A DNA stretch of 64,000 nucleotides from Cercis canadensis (Eukaryota > Streptophyta > Magnoliopsida > Fabales > Fabaceae). The stretch covers positions 280,654 to 344,653 of the forward strand of contig QAOA01002296.1 of the NCBI GenBank assembly GCA_003255065.1, read 5' to 3'. Below, in pieces: positions 47,294 through 59,095 of this stretch. A program made the translations under genes and the position numbers. Every line of letters begins with the position of its first letter. Position 1 is the stretch's first letter. The notes beneath the pieces were generated by a model, which had not been told where the DNA came from, ran no database searches, and saw nothing but the letters and a program-made list of their open reading frames with translations.

Positions 47294-48267
47294 TAGAGCT
47301 ATCAAAACGGGCTGAGTCGGCCCGTTTTGTCCTTCTGAATTTTATTCAAGCCATCAAAATGCTGGCCCAACCCAGCCTTACGAGGACTAGCCTACATGCC
47401 ACTTTTTGTTTTAAATTTATTTTTAATTGTACTACTTGAAATTGGGCTAAAAACTAACAATGCTTTGGCCTTTTTTCTTAATAATTTTGGCTATTTAGAC
47501 TAAATTATTAATGGACCTATTTCTTAAATCTTAATTAAACAAAAATAGACAAATAATAATGCATAACACATTAACAATAACAGTTAAAATCTTAAACAAA
47601 CACATACTAAATTATTAATGTTCATAAACAAATAATAGTGCCTTAATTGAAGTATTAACAACAAACTCATTAAAGTTTTCAAATTCTTATAATAATTGAG
47701 TCATTTCATAATTGTACTTTATTAACTCTTAATAAAATTCAAATTTAAACTCTTAACAATAGAATATAGGATTTTGAATTTAGGAGGAAATTTTGGGAAT
47801 TAGGCCAAATGACATAGTCTTGCACAAAAAAAAAAAAAAAAACAAACCAGCCCGGCNATTAACAATAACAGTTAAAATCTTAAACAAACAATATTAAATT
47901 ATTAATGTTCATAAACAAATAATAGTGCCTTAATTGAAGTATTAACAACATACTCATTAAAGTTTTCAAATTCTTATAATAATTGAGTCATTTCATAATT
48001 GTACTTTATTAACTCTTAATAAAATTCAAATTTAAACTCTTAACAATAGAATATAGGATTTTGAATTTAGGAGGAAATTTTGGGAATTAGGCCAAATGAC
48101 ATAGTCTTGCACAAAAAAAAAAAAAAAAACAAACCAGCCCGGCCTGAACCCAAATGGGTAATGTATAGCAATTTAGGTTAGGCCATATTGGCCCAATTTT
48201 ATTTAAGTTGGGATTTGTATACTTGAGCCCTCTTTTTTCCTTGACTAAAATGGGTTTTCCAACTCTA
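47294..48267. mobile_element. hAT-type non-autonomous element
   Basis: Ends TAGAGCTATCAAAACGGG and (reverse complement) TAGAGTTGGAAAACCCAT are an inverted repeat, flanked by a perfect 8-base target duplication ATTGCACT (47286-47293 and 48268-48275). Near each end GGCCCGTTTTG-like and GGCCCAATTTT-like words recur. The interior is AT-rich and non-coding. About 288 internal bases are present twice around the single N at 47857, probably an assembly artefact, so the true length is likely near 680 bases. Confidence 0.9.
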
Positions 48268-48599
48268 ATTGCACTCCTATGTAACCAGAAAGAATTATGA
48301 AACTTTGATCTATGATCATCTATCCACATCTTGCATAAATTATAAAATTTTAATTTTCAAGTGGTTCTAGTAAAAATTTGAAGCCAGAATATGGGTTTCA
48401 TTTGTTTTTATTCAAATTGATATTTTTCTTTTTAAATTTGCATTTTTCTTTCATCCTTTTTTATGCATAACCATTAAATTTTGAACTGTTGGAATACATT
48501 TAGGAAAATTTTATTAAATTCATTTATTAATTGCACATATATAATTAATTGTTATTGAGATATAATTGATATGCATTTGTATAAAAGTATTTATCTATT

Positions 48600-50763
48600 G
48601 GCACTTTGACCGGATTATTATACTTTTACAACTTTTTTTACACATTTATCATATTTTCAAAGGCAAATTTACTGATATAATACTGTTTAGAAAAATAATT
48701 ACTGGAATAGGTTAGTTTTGAAAGTATTTACCGAAATGGGTTAGTTTTTTTGGTTAAAAAACGCTGATGCATTTTATGAAAAAAAAAACGCTAAAGGGAA
48801 CTGCATTTTTAATAGTAAACGCGAAAATAGAACCACGTTTTACCAAAAAAAATGCGAATTGATATTAAGAAAACGCTGAATGATCTAAAAAAGGTAGGGC
48901 AAAAAAGTTAAAAAGAAAACGTTGTTCCAAACAGTGCTTATTGATAAAGACACTATTTGAAACAGCGTTTTATTCAATAAACGTTGTTTCAAATAGCGTT
49001 TTATTCAATAAGTGCTGTTTCAAATAGCGTTTTTGTTTTCAAACGGCGTTTTCTCCATTCCCCTATGTAAAATGTGGTTGTACTTCGTTTGGGGTTTAGG
49101 GTGAATCATTTAAGATTTAAGATTTAGGATTTAGGGTTTAGCATTTAGGGTTTGGGTGTCAGGATTGGGATGATTGACTGAAGGTTTTGGGTTCCTAATT
49201 TAGGGTTTATAATTTAAGGTTTAGAGTTAGGGTGACTCGTTTAGGATTTAGGATTTAGGGTTTGAAGTCAGACTGATCAACTTTAGGGTGTGGGGTTAGA
49301 GTGACTCATTTAGGATTTAAGGTTTATAATTTAGGGTTTGGGTTAGGGTGATTTATTTAGGATTTAAGGTTAGGGTATGGGTTTAGGGTTTAGTGTTAAG
49401 GGTTTGGGTGTCAGGGTTAGAATGATCGACTAAAGATTTTAGGGTTTTGGGTTCCTAATTTAGGGTTTGGTTAGGATGACTCATTTAGGATTTAGGGTTA
49501 GGGTCTGGGTTTAGGGTTTAGGATTTAGTGTTAAAGGTTTGGGTGTCAAGGTTGGGATGATCGGTTGAAGGTTTTGGGGTTTTAGGTTCCTAATTTAAGG
49601 TTTAAGGTTAGGGTGACTCGTTTAGGGATATGTTCTCTGGAGCACTTCTAGATACGTGTGAAGTTGCAACTAAGGTTTACTAAACGAGTCACCCTAACCC
49701 TAAAGTCAATCAGTCTGACTTCAAACCCTTAAACCCTAAATCCTAAATGAGTCACCCTAACCTCAAACCCTAAATTCTAAACGAGTCATCTTAACCCCAA
49801 ATCCTAAATTGTAAATACTAAAATAAGAACCCAAACCCCCAAAACCTTCAATCAATCATCCTAATTCTGACACCCAAACCCTAAATGCTAAACCCAAACC
49901 CTAAATCCTAAATCTTAAACGAGTCACCATAAACCCCAAATGAAGTACAATCGTGTTTTATATTGGGGAATGGAGAAAACGCTTTTAGAAAACAAAAACG
50001 CTATTTGAAACAACGTTTATTGAATATAACGCTGTTTCAAACAGCGTCTTTATCAATAAGCGCTGTTTGGAACAGCGTTTTCTTCTTAGCTTTTCTGCCC
50101 CACCTTTTTCTGATCCATTCAACATTTTCTTAATATCAATCCGCGTTTTCTTTGGCAAAACGCCGTTCTATTTTCGCGTTTTCTATTAAAAACGCGGTTC
50201 TCTTTAGCGTTTTTTTTTTTTTCCATAAAACACATCAGCATTTTTTAGCAAAAAAAACTAACCCATTTCGGTAAATAATTTCAAAACTAACCTATTTCAG
50301 TAATTATTTTGCTAAACAATATTATATCAGTAAATTTGATTATTTTCAAACTTATTTACCTTAATATTATATTTTTAAAAAATTAAAAAAATAAAGTCAA
50401 AGTGAATGGGTTCCATCAGACACGCCANTAAAAAAGAAAAAGCAAAAAGTTGCGATGTCCGAAAATCATGAAAAAGTCAATGTAAAAGCTAAAACATGAT
50501 AGAAAATGTTTATGAGGGACACGCCATGGCTTCTTTGGCGTGTCCCACATGGACACGCNTTTATGAGGGACACGCCATGGCTCCTTTGGCGTGTCCCACA
50601 TGGACACGTCGTGGCTCCTTTGGAGTGTCCAATGGGTCCCACGGGCCAAAAAATTTTTTTTTAATTTTTTTTTTTAAAATGTATAATATTAAGGTAAATA
50701 AGTTTAAAAATATGATAAATATGTAAAAAAATTGTAGAAGTATAATAATCTGGTCAAAGTGTC
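48600..50763. mobile_element. Giant foldback element with arms of nearly 1 kb
   Basis: Ends GGCACTTTGACCGGATTATT and (reverse complement) GACACTTTGACCAGATTATT, flanked by a perfect 10-base target duplication TTTATCTATT (48590-48599 and 50764-50773), which points to the Mutator-like superfamily. From the outside in, both arms carry an ACTGATATAATA block, AAAACGC words, an array of AAACGCTGTTTSAAA words (48915-49050 and 49980-50090), and then degenerate TTTAGGG / CCCTAAA repeats (49080-49640 and 49680-49930). The centre is near 49650. The right arm has an extra inverted segment at about 50371-50680. There is no protein. Confidence 0.88.
50516..50640. repeat. Tandem short palindrome GGGACACGCCA...TGGCGTGTCCC
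   Basis: An 11-base perfect stem with a 9-base loop occurs at 50516-50546, again just after the single N at 50559, and partly a third time. It lies in the extra inverted segment of the foldback element's right arm. The second copy may be an assembly artefact. Confidence 0.7.
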
Positions 50764-51008
50764 TTTATCTATTATTTTGAAGAGTTTTATTAAATAACTA
50801 GCTCATATATCCAGTCAGATAACATATATTTTATTGTTTTGAAAAATATTATTTATAATTAATGGTATAAAGAAAATAACTATATAACCAAAGGTCTATA
50901 GTCGAATGTTATCAAAATCGCCTTGAAGAATTATAAATCAACACAAAGTCATAACCAAAAGTACTTTTTTGTGAGCTACTGGGCTAACCGCCCAGCACAA
51001 AACAGAAA

Positions 51009-51885
51009 CTAAAACAACGAGACAAAATCTCTGGGCACTGCAACCCCAGCAGTGTCCTCCCTCGTACAGTTCCACATGAAAGCAGGCAGATTGAAGAAAA
51101 CTTGAACCCCAAAAGCACCATCGTCTGCATTTTTAGCCATCCTGTCTGCACAGCGGTTGCCCTCCCCTGGAGTGTGACTGATAAAGACTTATATGGTAGA
51201 ATTAATGGAAATAAAAGTTCTATTCAGAAACAGAATGTGAGCAAAGTTCATGTCATTCTAGAGTCAGTACATCAAGGAAAAATTGCAGAAATGAGTAACA
51301 GAAAAAAGGGAAGGGAATAGAGAGGTTTGTCAGAAGGAAGAAGAGAAAAATAGAAAATATCTTGTCGTGCCTTTCTCATGCTTCTCTACCCGTATATAAC
51401 TACCAGCACTCCTATCCGATTTATTGATCTAGCTTCAGACTTAAGCATTCAAGCCCTTGTTGTACTTAGACTCCCTGCATTCAAGCCTATCACTTGTATC
51501 ATTTAGTTGCTTATCCTCATGCATTTTCTCATCAAGTATTTTCTGCTGCATGTCTTGGTGAGAAAGTGCGTGACCAAGCTTGATTTGTGGCTCAAGTTCC
51601 CAACTGTTCTTATCAGTGACTCAAATTGAGTTGCTAATCACGCCCTATCAAGCTTCTGATCTCCACAATCAACCTATGGCAGGGGTGCCAAGACTGAAGT
51701 TGCTTAGCCACCAAAGCCAACGCACACTTGGACTCAGTTTCCTCCTGCGTAATGGAGCAGAGCATACACCCAACGCGCATGAGAAGCCTGCAACGAAGGC
51801 ACCAGAGCAGTCTCTAATTAGACCATCACAGGCCGCACTACCATTCTTCAACACCGAGCCACTGTCTTGACCTTGCTCCAACCCA
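51009..51885 (-). pseudogene. L1-type LINE RNase H remnant
   Basis: Minus strand. 51870-51660 encodes GSVLKNGSAACDGLIRDCSG and AFVAGFSCALGVCSA, the start of the plant LINE RNase H domain, with the aspartate just before GS lost through a base change. 51170-51009 encodes GEGNRCADRMAKNA and a tail ending in PRDFVSLF and TAG, the domain's C-terminal part with its catalytic-region aspartate. About 400 bases between (51190-51600) do not fit the domain and look like an insertion. This is the 3' end of a dead non-LTR retrotransposon. Confidence 0.7.
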
Positions 51886-53302
51886 CGTTAGGAAAGGTCC
51901 AAGCAATGAACCTGGGAAATCTGTGCTCCTCTCTATGAATCAGAAAAGTTGTTTCCGAGTCATAACTCCAAGCTTTCTCCTTACCCAGAATGGCAAAAAG
52001 AAGATCACCCGTGAACTGATCATCATCAAAAAATATTACTATATAGGATAAAAACTTCTTTTCAACTTAGATAGCATATTTTAATATAACAAATACTAAT
52101 TGAGTTTAACAGTAAAAATAGTAAAGTTGAAAATATAGTGAAGCAATATGCTATATCTTTCTATAGTCCATATCTTTTTACTATGATTTGGAATATATAT
52201 ACTTCATTAAACACTATATATTTCTTGTACTTGTTGAAAACTTTCCAGTTTTTCCAACTTAGATGGCAAAAAGAATTTCCTTGTTCTTTTTTTTTTTTTT
52301 CTTTTTTTTGCCATGGGTTAAGATGGGATTGAATTATTCCAATTCTTTCTGTATCTACTTCTCTTCTTTAAAGAGCTTATAACAAGTGAAGGCTTAAATT
52401 GATCTTTTTTTTCTTTTTTGGTAAAAGGCCTAAATTGATCTTAGGAATTTGCTATCCTACCTCACCTANTTATTATTATGAAGATTTTAAAAAATTGAGT
52501 TCAGTATGTGCTAAAATAATTAATTCCTTATAAAATACATAAACGAAACAATACAAAAAATGTGACGAAACATAGATCATAATTTTTTTTATTTTGTTAA
52601 ATTCAAATTCCGTTAATAATTTAGGGATGTGACTTATACAAAATAACTTAATTTTTCAAANATAAAATACATAAACGAAACAATACAAAAAATGTGACGA
52701 AAAATAGATAATAATTTTTTTTTATTTTGTTAAATTCAAATTCTGTTAATAATGTAGAGATGTGACTTATACAAGGTGATGATATAAAAATATCTAGACT
52801 TTTTTTTCCATTTACCATTTATGGAAACGTGATGATATAAAAATATCTGTACCTACTACCTAGCCCAATTGAATAACCCATAAAAGGTCACAGCAAGTTG
52901 TTGCCTTAAACATACTCCATATGAGACACTCACAAAACTGGGCTACAGATATTTACCAGCCGAAATCATTAATGGCTTCATTGTGTTATTTAGCGACATC
53001 GAAAGTTCGGATTGGCCTAACTACTATAAAGTAGCAACATTCAACGCACTTGTACAAAACAAAAACAAAAACGAAAGAGACATTCCTGTGTTACGGCCAA
53101 CCCAGCGTGCCACTCCCCAACAATTTGGCTTGACAAGCAAGATTAGACGCATTGAGAGACTGCTTGACTGGCTTTATTTTGAATGTTTTGTTTCGTTCAA
53201 ACTCTTCACTTCCTTAAGCTATGTTTGGAAGTTGAAAGGGAAAGGAATGAGAAGGAGACAAGAAGAAAGGGAAGAGTTTCATTTATTTGAATGATTAAAA
53301 GG
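51886..53302. other. Intergenic DNA with an artefactual direct repeat
   Basis: No gene is seen. 52531-52660 and 52662-52780 are near-identical direct copies either side of the single N at 52661. A second N at 52469 marks another join. Confidence 0.6.
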
Positions 53303-53687
53303 TAATTTGATTGAAATAATATATTTGGATAAATTATTTATACAAAATAGGGTACTTTTCAATTATTTATGTAAAATTGACACTTTTAAATATTTTAGTA
53401 ATATTTCAATCAAAGTTTAAATACACTTTTACTAAAAGTGTGTTTCTAATGCCAAAAGTGTGTTCCTAATGAATACGCTTTTGTTAAAAGCATAACTTAA
53501 TTTTAGGGAAAGTGTAACTATGTTTTGGGAAATGTGTGATCTATTTTTGATAAAAACGTGTTTAAATTTTGATTAAAAAATTAATAAAATATTTAAAAGT
53601 GCCATTTTACGTAAATAATTTGAAAGGTATCTCATTTATGTGAATAATTTTTACAAATGTATTATTTCAGTCAAATTGTCTTATTAA
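53303..53687. mobile_element. Short foldback (MULE-type) MITE
   Basis: About 385 bases with inverted arms of about 120 bases, matching from AATTTGATTGAAATAAT at the left to (reverse complement) AATTTGACTGAAATAAT at the right. The loop holds AAAAGTGTGTTT words. ATTAAAAG and ATTAAAAT lie outside the two ends and may be a decayed target duplication. Confidence 0.75.
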
Positions 53688-55662
53688 AATGAACAAAATA
53701 AAAGAAAAGTTATATTATAAGATATTTTTACTTCTTTACCCTTAAATAAATATATTTAATATAAATTTAATAATATAATAAATTTCTTTTTTTTTTATAA
53801 TTATTTTTTATAACTTTGTCTAAGTTTGAGTGATAATTTACAAGTATTAACACCTTGCTCAATCATAATTGTTAGCTCCCTTACGGTTGTGGAGGCGCTA
53901 GAGCTGGTTACAACTTACAACCCATGAATGGGTTATAATATTAAATTAATGGGCGTTGCTAACCCACAACATTGGGATGTGACTTGTATCACATCTCACA
54001 TTTTTTATATTATATCATAGCCGTTAGAAAAAAAAATTAATTTAATAGAACGTATTTTTAATTATAAAATTAATTTTTATATTATCTTTTTTGTTTGAAT
54101 TTTTTTGATTATAAATATAATTATTATTTATTTATCGGCAAAAAAAATATTAGTATAGTTAATATAATTTAATTTTTACTTAATTAATGTTTCAATTATA
54201 TTTAAAAATTTTAGGTAAATTTAATAAAATTTAAATTATATTAATTATATTCATATAAAATTAAAATAATATAAATAATAAGAATTCTATGATACTACAT
54301 AAGTATGTTATACTATACTGACGTAACAAACACACGTAATTTTTATATTTTATTAAATATAAATATATTTTATTTTATTTTTTAAATAAATTTAAAAATA
54401 ATTAATTTATACACATATCATTCTTATATTAATTAATTTTATATAATATAATATATTACATAAATATAAAAAAAATATCTAAATAATTTCCTATGAGGTA
54501 TTTTCATGTCGGTTACTGGGTAGCCGGCCTTGCAGCTAAGGACTGTCCGTTGATGGGGAGTGTCCGTTATCTGACACACCTAAAACTCAAGATAGATGAC
54601 AGATATATGGTGGACTGGACTACCTCATCAAGGACGAAGCTTCCAAATTCATGTATAAAACGCCTTTTCCCTTTCTTCTTTCAATAAAATTAATTAATTC
54701 TATGCTCAAATTATTTCAACCTTTATTAATTATAATAAGTGTTGCGCCATTTACGAACCATATTGCAGTTGCCAATATACGATCAACAAAAAGAATAAAA
54801 AATAAAAAGGATTTCAAGGCACTTGACCCAAGTGTTATATTTAAAAAAGAAAAATTACATATTTATAATACTTTTGAATTTATTTACGTAAATATTATAA
54901 TTTTTTTTAAAAAAATAGAATCTGGTTGATGAGAATCACCGTACACGTTATTAGTGTGCCTGCATATCTAGATTCTATTTTTTATTTTTATTTTTTAGTT
55001 TTTTAAAATTACAATATTAATATAAATAAGTTCTAAATTATAATATATACATAAATTAGTTCTCCAAGTATAATATTTGAGTCAAAAAAACCAGATTTCA
55101 AACATATCTTAAATGGTAACTTCTAAAAAGTTTAGCTGAGCTACTGAATGTACACCCTTTTAAAAGAGTTGTTATGTGTTAATTTTATCATAAAAGAGCA
55201 GCAAAATTTATAGAGAGGAAAGTATTGTGTAGTATAAGGTGAGATAGCTAAATAAAAATTAATGATATTCTCACATGGTTCTTGGATCAAAGACATAGAT
55301 AATATAAAAATTAATTTTAATTTCACAAATATCATACTTTTTAAATTATTTTCACTAATATTGTTGTTTTTCTTTTTTTAATAATCTCTCTTGGCGATGC
55401 TATTTGCTCTTATGATGATATCATTTGACAATTGCATCACCAAGAGGGTGACACAATTTGCACCCACATTCTTTCTCTTCCTCTTTTTAGCAATTGTGCA
55501 TATTGTGGCACCTTATTGGAGATACAATATGCACAATTGTGTCACCTATATAGTGATACAATATGCATAATTGCGTCACAAAAACGACGATATTAGTGAA
55601 AATAGTTTTAAAAGTATGGTATTTGTGAAATTCAGATTATGTTTTACATTATTTAAGTCTTT
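53688..55662. other. Very AT-rich intergenic stretch
   Basis: No gene is seen. AAAATAGAATCT at 54913-54924 and AGATTCTATTTT at about 54970 could form a small stem-loop. Confidence 0.4.
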
Positions 55663-55896
55663 TTTTTTAGTAACCTAGGAACCAGGGCACAACTCTAACT
55701 TTTGGATGGAGCTAGACTTATCAAACTTGGGGCGAGTCATCCCTGCTACAAGGGTCTCGCTGTCGAAACACTCACAGCTATAACTTTGTGTGGTAGAGCG
55801 CTTTGAGACTCTCATTTTATCATGAGATGTCTCGAATACAAGATCATCTTCTTGCGATGAGAGGTTTATGACCAACTAATATACAATCCAGTTGGC
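55663..55896 (-). mobile_element. SINE with 17-base target duplication
   Basis: Perfect direct repeats ACATTATTTAAGTCTTT at 55646-55662 and 55897-55913 bound a 234-base insert. Read on the minus strand it begins TGCCAACTGGATTG, has an A-box-like TTAGTTGGTCATAAAC and a B-box-like GTATTCGAGACAT about 45 bases later, and ends in an oligo-A run next to the target duplication. All SINE hallmarks are present. Confidence 0.92.
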
Positions 55897-56061
55897 ACAT
55901 TATTTAAGTCTTTGTTCTTGGTTCTTCTATGTTATTCTTATACATGCACCGTTTTATAATTTAGACTTAGCAAGCACTTCATACTGATTCACTAAAAAAA
56001 AATTATTAAATCTCAATCGCACACTTAGTTAACAAGTGTAAAACATGGCTTTTTTAATTAT

Positions 56062-56800
56062 TTTTCCTTTTTATTTGATTATATTCAAATGCACATGATC
56101 TTTTTTTTTTTTCTGTTGAAGATTTAAAATTTAATTTTTGAACTAAAGTTTGAATTTGGTATGCCTGCATATACCGTTTTTTTAGTTTTTGTATGTTCTC
56201 TCCATAAATTTTTAAGATTAAAACGTGGGAAAATTGAAATCAGACAATCTACAAATTAGGCCATGAGTTTGGATGATTTGATTGACCCACTGCGGTGTTT
56301 TTGGATGGGACTTTAGTAGTAAAGATACATTAATTGCGTAGGTATCACCATATTCTTAATTTAGGATTCTTTTATCCAGTTAAGGAGGGTTAGTTCAACT
56401 TGTAAGAATTGAAGTACTTTACTTATAAGGTGTAGATTCAAATTCCACTGTAAGCGGTCTCTCTTTGATAAACAATCTGTAACTATCACAATAAACTCTC
56501 TTTGAGGTCTATGGCATGCCCTAGCCATAAAATATGGTAACTTTCCATCATTCTAAATTTTGAAGTACCAAAAACAGATTCTTTTATCCAAAAATTTATA
56601 GCATGTGTCATGTGATGTAAATCAACATTTATATTGATTAGCACGTTTAATTGTGTTTGGTTGATTTGTTTCAAAATATGTATTAAAATTTATGGGACCA
56701 TGTATGTTACTTCTTTTTTTGTTAAAGAAAAAAAATTGATAACTCAATCAATTAATGGTTATAAATCAATTACCCATGATTTAATGATACGGTATTAATT
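56062..56800. repeat. Tandem duplication, unit 1
   Basis: Matches 56816-57260 in order from 'atttgattatattcaaatgc' to 'gtgatacggtattaattttg'. It differs mainly by the SINE inserted at 56379-56576. Confidence 0.85.
56379..56576 (+). mobile_element. SINE with 14-base target duplication
   Basis: Perfect direct repeats GATTCTTTTATCCA at 56365-56378 and 56577-56590 bound 198 bases. The insert has an A-box-like GGTTAGTTCAACTTG and a B-box-like AGATTCAAATTCC and ends in an A-rich 'accaaaaaca'. The tandem copy at about 57045-57065 shows the site without the insertion, so the SINE arrived after the duplication. Confidence 0.9.
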
Positions 56801-56815
56801 TTGTCATTTAGACTT

Positions 56816-57260
56816 AATTTTATTTGATTATATTCAAATGCACATGATTTTTTGTTTTGGTTGAAGATTTAAAATTTAAATTTTGAATTTGGTGTACCTG
56901 CATAAATTTTTAAGATTTAAAGTTGGGGAAATCGAAATCTGTTAACAATCTACAAATTAGGCCACGAGTTTGGACGATTTGATTGACCCACTATGGTGTT
57001 TTTGGATGGACTTAATCGTTTATATATCACCATATTCTTAACTTAGGATTCCTTTATCAAAAAATTTATAGCATGTCTCAAGTGATATAAATCAGCATTT
57101 ATATTGATTGGTACATTTCATTGTGTTTGGTTGATTTCTTTTTCAAAATATGTATTAAAATTTATGGGACCATGTATGTTACTTTTTTTATAAAAAATAA
57201 AAAACTGATAACTCAATCAATTAATGATTATAAATCAATTACCCATAATTTAGTGATACG
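56816..57260. repeat. Tandem duplication, unit 2 (without SINE)
   Basis: Second copy of 56062-56800, with an empty SINE site. No coding sequence. Confidence 0.85.
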
Positions 57261-58151
57261 GTATTAATTTTAATTAATTTAGATGATCCTATAGTGTTTG
57301 TTGATTTAATTTGATGAGATTGATCCTTTTTCTAAAAATTAACTTTTCAATTTTTTTTAAAGTGAAATAATTTAGAGTTTATTATCGTGAGATGTTAAAA
57401 TTTAATATAAAAAATTCAATAATACTAAAAGAAAGTGTTTTTAAAATATTCATGTGTTACGTGATTATTCTATTTTATACTTGAACATAATAATCATATA
57501 ATTTATATATAAAACAAAAATAACAACATAACTTTAAAAGTTATTTTGATAATTTTTTTAGAGAAAAGTCCTAAAAAACTCCCTTGAACTATGCTCTTAT
57601 TACACTTTACCCCCCATGCTTCAAAAACGTAGGAAAGACCTCATTAAACTTTCAAAATGTACACTTTACCCCCATGACCCTAACGTCCGTCCATTAATGG
57701 ACGGAAGAAGGAATTTTAAAATTATAATTTGACCTCAAAACTCTTCAAATATTACTTTTTGACCCCATTTTTTATAAATTTATTTTCATTTATACCCTTA
57801 TAAAATTACACTATGGCCCAGATTAATCACATTATCTNACTTAATTTTTTTTTAATATTATTAAATATTTTATACTAAATTTTAGCACTCACAATAAGAA
57901 AGTCAATAATTTATCAATTTTAAAAGTTATCCTATTTTAAAAACCCAGCTGGCTTGGAGATTCTAGAATCAATTCATTCAATTGAGTTCTCCGACAACAG
58001 CAGTGCATGTGCGAAATTCAGTCTCCTTGGAATCTCCCTATTTATAGCAATTTCGTTTGATATCAGCCAAAAGAAATTAGCAATTTCCTTTTTCAGAAAA
58101 TAAATTAATGGATTTGCATTAAACTAATTTTTACTAATTTTAAATAACATG
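57261..58151. other. Intergenic DNA upstream of proline dehydrogenase
   Basis: 57560-57710 with 'aactcccttgaacta' and 'tttacccccatgaccc' resembles a non-coding MITE-type repeat and contains the perfect 18-base palindrome CCGTCCATTAATGGACGG (57687-57704). No gene is seen. Confidence 0.4.
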
Positions 58152-58157
58152 ACTCAT
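58152..58157 (+). promoter_or_regulatory. ACTCAT element upstream of proline dehydrogenase
   Basis: ACTCAT, within ATGACTCATC, lies about 800 bases upstream of the TATA box. In Arabidopsis the ACTCAT element of the ProDH promoter mediates induction by proline and hypo-osmolarity through group S bZIP factors. Here the distance is long, so the function is inferred. Confidence 0.35.
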
Positions 58158-58959
58158 CACACAGTCACAACCCCCTCGAGTTCTCAACCTCAAGTCAATC
58201 TTTCTCGAGATCATGATCTGCGGTGGATCCACGTAAGAGCTAGCTCACCCGCACCGTCACCGACACGAAATTTCAACTCACTGACTTAGTATTGTGGTCA
58301 CCAACTCAGATCAGATGGACGTGGAATATACTCTCGCCTTGTCATTCTTTTTCTCATACGAACTTATCCAATCTTCCCGAAAACTCCGCGCTTAACTACA
58401 CGCATGCACTCAGCGCGTAAATGTAGGAGATTGACTTCTGACAACTATTTTTTGTTCCCATTAAAAAAATATTGTCTTTCAAAATAAAAAACGTTTTCCT
58501 TTTTCAGAAATAAATCACATGACTGATTTAGTTTTTATTTTATACTAATGTTTTTTTTTTTTCTAATTAACACTTTATATTCACATAAACTGATAAAAAA
58601 TTGCTAAAAGGTTAGTAGTTATGTGAGCAATAATTTAAGTACGGACAAAAAAAAAATTGATGGAAATTAAAACTTTTTAATTGACAATTATAAAAAATTT
58701 GGGTTTAAAATTTTGTTAGCTTTACCATATAAAAATGTAATTCTAATATTACTAATTAATTTTTATTTAGTTTGACTGACTTTTTTTTTTTTTGGTTGAA
58801 ATTTCATGGAATTGAGTATTATAGGGGTGAAAAGAATTGCATAAAAAGAGAGAGTAAATCTTAATGACTACTCTGTTCCTTATCACACCCTGTAGTTACC
58901 CAACTTCCAATTTTTACTTGGATTAGTTAATCTTAACCCAACTTGACGCTGTTTTTGCC

Positions 58960-58968
58960 TATAAAATA
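58960..58968 (+). promoter_or_regulatory. TATA box of proline dehydrogenase
   Basis: TATAAAATA, 128-136 bases before the ATG at 59096. A (GA)n run (about 59017-59060) lies in the implied 5' leader. Confidence 0.7.
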
Positions 58969-59095
58969 CTTCCATACCTCACTAACAGCCTCATATTGCA
59001 TCTTTGGGCATAAGCGAAGAAGGAGAGGAGAGAGAGAGCAACAGAGAGAGAGAGAGAGAAAGCGAGATTCTTCAATAGCGATTCTCTTCTTGTTG

